In this document: positions 55,988 through 64,000 of the stretch, piece after piece | Position numbering within the stretch: position 1 is the stretch's first letter | Layout: the number at the start of each line of letters is the position of its first letter | Assembly: GCF_910592395.1 (NCBI RefSeq) | Contig: NC_088312.1 | Span: forward strand, 10,912,001 to 10,976,000 | DNA: 64,000 bases | From: Lineus longissimus | Taxonomy: Eukaryota; Nemertea; Pilidiophora; Heteronemertea; Lineidae | Direction: 5' to 3' | The notes under the pieces: model-generated | Seen by the model: the letters and a program-made list of their open reading frames with translations, nothing else | What the model was told of the DNA's origin: nothing | Database searches by the model: none | Program-made: the position numbers and the translations under genes

Positions 55988-56540
55988 CTTGCTGTTGTTG
56001 CTTGTTGATTGATTCCAATGCTTGTGGGGCAGAAAGTCAGTGGGGCCAGCTGTTGTTGCTTGATGATTTATTCCAATGCTTGTGGGGCAGAAAGTCAGTG
56101 GGGCCAGCTGTTGTTGCTTGATGATTTATTCCAATGCTTGTGGGGCAGAAAGTCAGTGGGGCCAGCTGTTGTTGCTTGATGATTTATTCCAATGCTTGTG
56201 GGGCAGAAAGTCAGTGGGGCCAGCTGTTGTTGCTTGATGATTTATTCCAATGCTTGTGGGGCAGAAAGTCAGTGGGCCAGCTGTTGTTGCTTGATGATTG
56301 ATTCCAATGCTTGTGGGGCAGAAAGTCAGTGGGGCCAGCTGTTGTTGCTTGATGATTTATTCCAATGCTTGTGGGGCAGAAAGTCAGTGGGGCCAGCTGT
56401 TGTTGCTTGATGATTTATTCCAATGCTTGTGGGGCAGAAAGTCAGTGGGGCCAGCTGTTGTTGCTTGATGATTTATTCCAATGCTTGTGGGGCAGAAAGT
56501 CAGTGGGGCAAGCTGTTGTTGCTTGATGATTTATTCCATT
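55988..56540 (+). repeat. 58-bp minisatellite, about nine copies
   Basis: CCAATGCTTGTGGGGCAGAA recurs at 56015, 56073, 56131, 56189, 56247, 56304, 56362, 56420 and 56478. Units are nearly identical, with one single-base deletion (GTGGGCC for GTGGGGCC). The period is not a multiple of 3 and frames shift, so not coding. Confidence 0.97.
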
Positions 56541-56774
56541 ATGGAAAATTAAGTGAAACGATATATTTTGAAGGGTGGACCCTGCAGACACATATAATGA
56601 CATTGAGAAAAACAGTTGAACTGGCATAGTCTTTGTATAGAAAATGTTTGAAATATTTAGTATAGACACTTCAAAACATCATACATGTATTTAAATTTTA
56701 AGTGTCCCTCACCAAATCCAAAGTTAAATTATCCTTGGGCACGATTTTTTTCGGGGACAAATTTTCTAGGGACC

Positions 56775-57145
56775 AATAGCATTCCGCGAAGTTACTATTT
56801 ATAGCTCACAAGGTCATTTGAATAAGATATTGATGACGTTTTAGTCACATGACAGTCGGACATCGACACTTATTTCTACGCATTTGAGCTTATTTCAAAG
56901 TCAATTATCTTTGACCCTGCATTGTTTTTAGCATGAATGATACCATAGAGTCAGAGAGAGAAATATTCAGAACAATTATGTAGTATTTCCAACACTCGGA
57001 TATGTGCCAGATTGAATCTAACTGCCCTAGTTAGAAAGCCTGAATCCATTACGAAACCGCATGTTTGTCTGACATTGCCTGTAATTCAGCAATGGGGAAA
57101 TAGAGGGCAGCAGCTGCAGTGACGTCATCTTCGCGGAATGCTATT
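56775..57145 (+). mobile_element. 371-bp MITE with AATAGCATTCCGCGAAG ends, copy 2
   Basis: Same element as 27667-28035 in opposite orientation, with few substitutions; ends AATAGCATTCCGCGAAG and CTTCGCGGAATGCTATT. Confidence 0.9.
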
Positions 57146-57959
57146 AACCAGAGTTGCGCCAAACAGAATGCTGCTTTCAAAATTGTGATTTTTCATGAAT
57201 GAGTGATTTATATATTCTTGCCTCCAATCTTGGCATGCTGCCAATATACACTTTCGACATAGCGTTTTTGAACGTAGAAGACTAGAAGCGAGGTTGCTTA
57301 GATCATGATTTAAGTGTGCTCTTGTTACAGGCTCTCTGATTGGTTAATGTCAGTGGTAGCGTGCGATCTAGTGAGGAATAACAGAACCAACTTATACAGG
57401 CAGATTTGCGTATTGCGTCAAGGGTTGTTGTATCGGAGTCCGGGTTGGCGGAGTGAATCCAAGGCTTGTGGGTCAAGATGCTGTGCAGTTGGCACTTCGG
57501 ACATTCCCTGTACCGTTTTGCTTTGAAAGTTACAGTTGCCATAATATTGTTCAGAATCTGTCTCATTGGGAGATATGAGGTGTTACTCATCTCTTTTTGA
57601 GATGGCGCAGGGTTTTTTCAATTGTGAGGTTCATGTAAAGGCCTAAGGTAGCAGATGTGAAATATTCAGTGCATGTCCGGGGGGGGGATTGAATAGTGAA
57701 TGCCTGTTAGAGATTGGTGGCCGGCATGGTGTGACAAACCATCTGACCAGCTGGATCACGTCAATCACCTGAGGCCATAAAACTACAGTAGTGTTAGTTT
57801 CGTTGTGGACCGACTTCGGTTTATTTTGAGTTGATCACAAATGACCTTAAATGTACCATTTGATTCTTTTCGATGATTGCTCATGTTTACCTGTACTGGA
57901 GGACAGGAGCCAACATGACTCTATGGAACCATGTACACTGATATGACTGAATTATGATG
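57146..57959. other. Intergenic DNA
   Basis: No supported gene. A segment near 57434-57500 (GGGTTGGCGGAGTGAATCC...GTGGGTCAAGATG) faintly resembles a tRNA-like head, too weak to call. Confidence 0.3.
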
Positions 57960-58117
57960 ATCAATAAATGCCAGATTTATATAGGGCAATTCAGTTCCGA
58001 TACAATCTTAGGACACAAAGGTGTAACAGTGTTGATCCTTCTGAGAGTGGAGCCCACGACCTCCTGATTATGAGCCCGGCGCTCTTATCACTATGCCACT
58101 AACTGTATCGCTACCTG
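57960..58117 (-). mobile_element. SINE-like repeat with a tRNA-Met-like head
   Basis: On the minus strand, AGTGGCATAGTGATAAGAGC (box A-like) is followed by GGGCTCATAATCAGGAGGTC, where CTCATAATC matches the anticodon loop of elongator tRNA-Met (CAT). GTGGGCTCCACTC stands at the box B/T-arm place. The acceptor stem is not formed, so this is a tRNA-derived repeat or pseudogene. Confidence 0.55.
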
Positions 58118-60903
58118 GAATGTCACGAATCACCATGACTGAATTTGACAGTCGTTATTATAGCCACGCAGTTGATTCTAATTTGCTCTCACGAATTTTA
58201 TAAAAATGAAAATGATGTTCAAAAAATGTAATTAAATGTAGCGTGTCTAGCTATTTATTATGAAATACATATCATTATCAATTGTATATATTATGGTATG
58301 GGCAATATAAGACAAATATACTCAACTATGCTCCAGCCTAACTTGATGATATTCCTTGTGCTTGACAACATTCTCAGTACCAGTATATCTTATGTGCAAG
58401 GTTTCTGGTCAAGTAAGTTGGTACCTATTATATATGAAATAGCTATTTTGCTGCGAATTTGTTAGTGTTTTTGGAGAAGAGTATTCATAGTCCATTTATT
58501 GTACATATTCATGTCTAGAGTCAAGATTGTCAGTATATTGTATCTGTAAATACATGTTTGTTGTTTTTAAAGGGACTGTCATCATTTTCTGTATCATTCG
58601 CCCAACGCCGGTGAGAGAGGTCAACTTTCAAATACATCCAAAACTAAAATGTCAATTGCTAAGACATGACCACTTTTTGAGGAGGATGTATCCTTAGAAT
58701 TATTTTGGAAAAGAGACTTACTGGACAATTTTTCAGAAAGTATTGAATCGTCCCTGAGTCTTTGTACATACGGTAAGCCGAAATATTTTCATTGGTGTGC
58801 AAAGTTTTCTTTTAAACTTTTTATTTTAGTACTTTTGGTAGATTAAAAGAGCTGGTTCAGTATTCGTCTAGTTAAAAAATGATTATTTTTATTTTCACAC
58901 TTTTATTTGTACAATGAAAATACTTGGTTTATTGTACCGGTGGCTGACAATTGTTACTTATTTAAGAATTTGACCCGTTATTGTAAATGTTAGTCTAATA
59001 TACTGTTATCTATACTGCGAATTCTTAATATGGTATCTACTATCATGAATAACTAAACTTAAAGACTAGTCTTTGTCTATTTTTACTTGTATCTTATCTA
59101 TCATGTATCAGCAGTATTCCATCGGGGCAGATCCGAGAATTTGGGCAACGAAAATAAAAACCAGAACGACCCTGTAAAAATTAATGACCGAACTACTGGT
59201 AAAATGCTACAGGGTGTTTTCCAATGTTGCACTGAGGGGAAAACCAATTAAACGATACAAAAATGGTGAATTTCTTGCAAAGCAACTTATTTTGTTGTAA
59301 GCGCTTTTGATGGTATACATCACTTTCAAGTATTATTAAAACATTCCAGTATAAAACTCACAATTTTGTATTACGCTGCACTTTAGACTGTTTTGCACCG
59401 AAATACTAAAATATCTGAAACGTGGAGCATGTACGGCACTCCATTTTTTTCTGACGACTTGCACATCATTCTGATCCTCCTCTAAAAACTCGATGGTGCT
59501 ATACTACACCAACCGTGTTAGAATTGCGCAGGAATCATGTTAACAATCATTTAAAGTTCAAGGCTAAACAGTACGTTAGGAGGCTTGATGCTAGCGACAT
59601 CTTCTGTGGTGATCGCGTATGGAACGAAATTGGCATTGTTTGTTAGCTTTGATATTAGCTGAGTGTATATCAAAATGAGCTAATATCATTTGGAGATGAT
59701 TACGTAATATTGAGAGTGCAGTGTTTACAAGATGGAAATTTAGCATTGACAGTTCATTTTGTGCAAGTGGCATAACTTTTATAATAAAGAATGTTGCTTA
59801 TGTCATTAGCATTATTCCTTCAAATTCACGAAGTCTCAAATTTTTATTTCACTTGGTAGTTGTGGTAGAGATGGTTAATGAAGTGCACTAGAGATGCTAA
59901 TATCACTATCAAAAGTTGCGAGTATCCTACAAAAAAGTGGAGAAAAAGATGCCGTGACTCTAGAAAAGTATGGTCTATCGTGATGCTCTATCGATCAATA
60001 GTTATCATGAAGACTGTTCCTATTTGATTGCATGCACTTCATCTGTCGAGTACCATGGCATAACCATCATTACATGTTTTGATATTCTGTATCAAGTGTG
60101 AAATTTCATATACCCCTGCCAAAAAAGTTGTGAGATCATACTGATGCATGATGGTTGATCAATGTGTCTCACCACTGGTTTGGCACTACCAGCGAGATAA
60201 ATATTCATTGTTGCCCTTTGGAATCATTGAATTTCAGTCTTTTAACCGCTTCATCCTTGACGCCATGGCATCTGACGATGTAGGGAACGGAGAAAATGCA
60301 TTATCACATGACATAAGACTACATTCTGGTAATGCAGCCATTGGTACCCTTCATGAAATTGTCGCTAAAATGGTTTGTAGCAAAGTTGAACCAACAACAT
60401 GAAAATTGCTTGGTGAATTGGGAACAAGGGATCAGCCCCCTTCCGCAATCCAATCATATCAGTTTGTTTAAAATCAATATCGGCTGCCTGGGATGATATA
60501 AAATGATGCAGGCTCAATGGCAAGCTCCTTTTCCAAACATGCATTCCCCTGCACAGCTATGGGTAAATAATTAATCTACCAGCAATCATGAGATATGAAT
60601 TGATGATGTGACCTTAATGAGGTCCCAATCGTGATTTATAAGAGCTTAAGTAGAGAATTTTCTCCTACATTACTCTATTCAGATTGACAGAATATTCACC
60701 ATGCTGCATTAACCCTCTAAGGCAGAGTTCCTAGTTGCTGCTTGGCAGCTATAAGTTCAAAATTTGATGCAGGAGTCTGGCTCAAATTTTATAAAACTTA
60801 CCTGACCAGTTATGGCCTTTATTTTAGCTTGACCTTTTTGAATTGGTTGCACAGTCAAAATAAAGTGCAAATGAGGCACGCAGCACATTCCATCTTTATC
60901 AGT
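58118..60903. other. AT-rich intergenic DNA
   Basis: No supported gene. Contains the third AAAGACTAGTCTTT palindrome (59061-59074). An 84-codon frame at 60148-60402 lacks recognisable features. Confidence 0.35.
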
Positions 60904-61033
60904 CCATTACCAGCTATTGCGGGCCTAGCCAATTAAGCCAATTAGTGCACCTGCTTAATTGGTCCTGGCAAGCCTAATGGAAAATGCATAGGAAATATCA
61001 ATAAAGTTGGCTTTTTGGGCGGGGTGTAAAAAT

Positions 61034-61841
61034 GGTTTATGCCTGTTTCGCCTATTCCTGTTTCGCCTATTCCTGTTTCGCCTATTCCTGTTTCGCCTAC
61101 AAAATTCCTGTTTCGCCTATTCCTGTTTCGCCTATTCCTGTTTCGCCTACTTTCCAGTACCCCTACAATAAATCGACTCTCCCACGGGGAACCTTAGGGA
61201 TGCATGTCCATTTTATGGGGAAAATGTGAGGGGACAATTGGATGATGTTAACGATGTGATGACAATTTGACTAATCAAATGCCATCAACTTTGTTATGCC
61301 ATGACCGTTTTGAAAGAGTCACCTTGAAAGCGGGGACAGTCCGGGACTTATTTGACCATAGGACCATAGGACCATACTGACACACAGTAAAAACTAATAG
61401 ATTAAGTAGAGTAAAGCAGTCGTTTATTTTATGAAAACTGAATTCATGAGTTTTTGATAAAAATACATAATATTGTACATTCTCATAATTATTTGATCAA
61501 AATCAGCTGTAAAACCCATGTCATAATATACATGTAGGTACAGCACATATAAAGTCAAACAAGGTGGAAAATACATATCATGATATTATGTCCGACAAGG
61601 TAACTGATGGCATCAACGTAACTCATTATGTCCCTCTCTCCATTGACGTATTGTTTCAATGCGTACATATGTGGCTCTCCTTGGGTTTGGTCGGTCAGTA
61701 AGGGACGGTTCATATTCCTACGTCTGTGGGGAGGTTAGCAATACACTTGAATAGGCGAAACAGGAATTAGGCGAAACAGGAATAGGCGAAACAGGAATAG
61801 GCGGAACAGGAATAGGCGAAACAGGAATACACCGGTACACC
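61034..61841 (-). mobile_element. Tandem-array-TIR element, copy D
   Basis: Starts GGTTTATGCCTGTTTCGCC and ends ACACCGGTACACC. It is flanked by GTAAAAAT on both sides (61026-61033 and 61842-61849), an 8-bp target duplication. Its body is nearly identical to copy C but keeps a segment that C lacks (GACAATTTGACTAATCAAAT). Confidence 0.9.
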
Positions 61842-61849
61842 GTAAAAAT

Positions 61850-62776
61850 AATCCCAACTCCCGACTTCTGACATAATTCTATATATGTCTAGGTATTTAC
61901 TGGCAAAATTTGGAGTGATTTGGATGGAAATTCGATGTGTCCATCTATAGGTTGAAAATTTTGGTAAATCTGTAATGCTTCACTCGTAGCCCGTAGTGTA
62001 AATTCCTGAGAAAGTGGGTTTTGGGGGCTTTTCTAATGGCGCTAGCTCCGAAACTATACATTTGATACAAACTCCCGACTTCAGACGTGGTTGATATAAC
62101 TCTTAGGATTATATTCCCAAGATTTCAGCTTTATTGGAGAAAAATTCATAGTGTCCATAGGGGGGTTGAAAATTGGAGGATTTTCAATTTTTTTCCCAAC
62201 AAATATGCGAAAAATATTACTTTCCACCTAGAATTAATCAAAATTTCGCAAACTATCATAAAGTACTTCCTTGCAACAATCATTTGTGAAGCTTTCAAAA
62301 CTTTTGGCTGATTTATTTGACCCTAAATCAGCAAAAACCAAACATTTTAGTGTTTGTATGCACCAATGCACAGGAGGCTAATTGCCAGATTAATTCACAT
62401 CTTTCCAATCTCAAACAATAGGAATGATGGAGTCTCCCTCTATTCAAAACAGAGTGTGCTAGGCCCGCAATAGCTGGTAATGCATTGGAAAAACATTTGA
62501 AGGTTCTTGCTGAAGGCAGTTAATTGATGGCCAACTTGAGCAATCATTAACAAAAGATTTCTTCGGTATTTAGGTTACTATATAGGCTACCTAGGGTAAT
62601 TCTAAGAACTGTCTAAGAACTGTCTGTTAACTGTCTGTCTATAGTCTTGGAAAACTACATAAAAAAGTACATATGCAAATTGGTGACATTAAAAAGGTGA
62701 TGTGGGTCATGATGCCATCTCAGCCATTCAAGGCCGGTTTGATACCAAGCCACTCTGTTTAGCAAGTAGTGATACA
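61850..62776. other. Intergenic DNA
   Basis: No supported gene. Includes an inverted match to 60904-60932 at about 62460-62488, TAGGCCCGCAATAGCTGGTA (see findings). Confidence 0.3.
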
Positions 62777-62957
62777 TACAGTAGAACCTCTCTATTAAGG
62801 ACACCCTCGGGACTGACAAATGCTGTCCTCAATGGAGAGGTGTCCTGACTAGAGTGGTCAAATTGAATGGAAAAACCCAATTTGGGACAAAACTAGTGTC
62901 GTTAATAGAGAGGGTGTCCTCAATAGAGAGGTGTCCACTAAGGGAGGTTCCACTGTA
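62777..62957 (-). mobile_element. CAGTRGAACCTC-family MITE, copy m
   Basis: A standard copy, TA-bounded, CAGTAGAACCTCTC to GGAGGTTCCACTG. Confidence 0.9.
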
Positions 62958-63451
62958 TTTGAACACATCTCCTTGGGGTTATTTTTGTAATGTTTGGGCA
63001 TTTTCATATTTGCCTTGCTAATTGTAATCACACTTTATTAGGTGAAGAAAAATGACCACATCTGCCATTCATCTTTCTAGTATTATAATGTTTTACTCTG
63101 TTTTCCCTTGATCGATTCTATTCAGTATTTCGTTATATTCTTCCTGTAGTCATCTTCACCATCTCAAGTATTATACTTCTTTTAGTATCTGTCTGGCAGT
63201 TTCCAAAATCAATTCCTTGTCGCAGGATGCCCTCTGATTCTTTGTGGATATTATTCCGCTCAGCATAGCATGGACTTTGGAAAGATGCCCTTAGATGATT
63301 CCTATGAATGATGGTCAAATTATATCAATGTCAGGAACAACAAGGTGGGGGGCTAATTCCGTAATGTCAGACCTCCAAATTAGCCAGCCAGGTCAAATCA
63401 CCGAGGTGACGAAACACGGTGATCATGCAGTATGAGAATCGTGCACTAAAG

Positions 63452-63885
63452 ATTTGGTGCATCAAATCAATCTGACGACTGACAGACATAGATTTAGTGC
63501 ATCAAATCAATCTGACGACTGACAGACATAGATTTGGTGCATCAAATCAATCTGACGACTGACAGACATAGATTTAGTGCATCAAATCAATCTGACGACT
63601 GACAGACATAGATTTGGTGCATCAAATCAATCTGACGACTGACAGACATAGATTTGGTGCATCAAATCAATCTGACGACTGACAGACATAGATTTGGTGC
63701 ATCAAATCAATCTGACGACTGACAGACATAGATTTGGTGCATCAAATCAATCTGACGACTGACAGACATAGATTTGGTGCATCAAATCAATCTGACGACT
63801 GACAGACATAGATTTGGTGCATCAAATCAATCTGACGACTGACAGACATAGATTTAGTGCATCAAATCAATCTGACGACTGACAG
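63452..63885 (+). repeat. 40-bp minisatellite, about eleven copies
   Basis: Unit GCATCAAATCAATCTGACGA plus CTGACAGACATAGATTTGGT. Units differ mainly at one site (TTAGTGC or TTGGTGC). Contiguous units without unique spacers rule out a CRISPR array. Confidence 0.97.
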
Positions 63886-64000
63886 TCTGTCTAGTTGGGA
63901 TTCTGGCCAGAGCCTTTGGCATCTTGTAATCGAGTTAAACAAAGTGTCCCAAAGTTATTTCCCAGTTGTATCCCATTGGAAAAAAGTTTAAACCTACCAC

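Noticed and set aside
58005-58117. Functional tRNA-Met gene
   Set aside because: The anticodon loop is present but the acceptor stem does not pair and the T arm is off consensus.
60148-60402. Second exon for the 54173 start exon
   Set aside because: The acceptor at about 60237 would be read in a phase that meets TAG; the open frame is in a different phase.
63452-63885. Regular repeat that could be taken for a CRISPR array
   Set aside because: Units are contiguous with no unique spacers, and the host is an animal.

Overview
This is animal (metazoan) genomic DNA. Genes are split by GT-AG introns of a few hundred bases, and introns and intergenic DNA are full of small inverted-repeat transposons, tRNA-like SINE heads and minisatellites. 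Nothing bacterial, viral or organellar is visible. The gene set plus the repeat style suggest a marine invertebrate; a secreted antistasin-repeat protein fits a spiralian (mollusc, annelid, brachiopod or similar), but I cannot fix the phylum.

Layout: (1) 1-37.5 kb holds four minus-strand genes in tandem: the 5' part of NDUFAF4 (complex I assembly factor, cut by the left edge), a complete six-exon CRYL1 (lambda-crystallin / L-gulonate 3-dehydrogenase), a complete four-exon secreted protein of 108 residues with three antistasin-like domains, and, after a 4.8-kb repeat-bearing gap, a complete NUP205 nucleoporin. I rebuilt NUP205 splice site by splice site: 38 coding exons, 6,099 nt, 2,032 residues, with all joins in phase. 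(2) 37.5-50.2 kb is intergenic and dominated by transposons. (3) 50.2-51.1 kb is a plus-strand intronless TMEM45-like (DUF716) membrane protein gene, preceded by a 50-bp tandem repeat that multiplies a 3' splice site. (4) 51.1-64 kb is gene-poor: one possible first coding exon at 54.17 kb, then repeats to the right edge. The genes are ordinary housekeeping or secretory genes with no shared pathway.

The most interesting material is in the repeats. A ~220-bp TTAA-flanked miniature transposon occurs six times, and every copy sits 18-61 nt upstream of a 3' splice site. A second family has terminal inverted repeats that are themselves tandem arrays of a 15-bp unit; two copies have 8-bp target duplications and one carries a nested hairpin transposon. 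A third family (CAGTRGAACCTC ends, TA target) has 13 or more copies, one inserted inside another. A 2.2-kb element in a NUP205 intron carries a second, GTC-rich repeat. All calls come from reading the sequence; no database search was possible.
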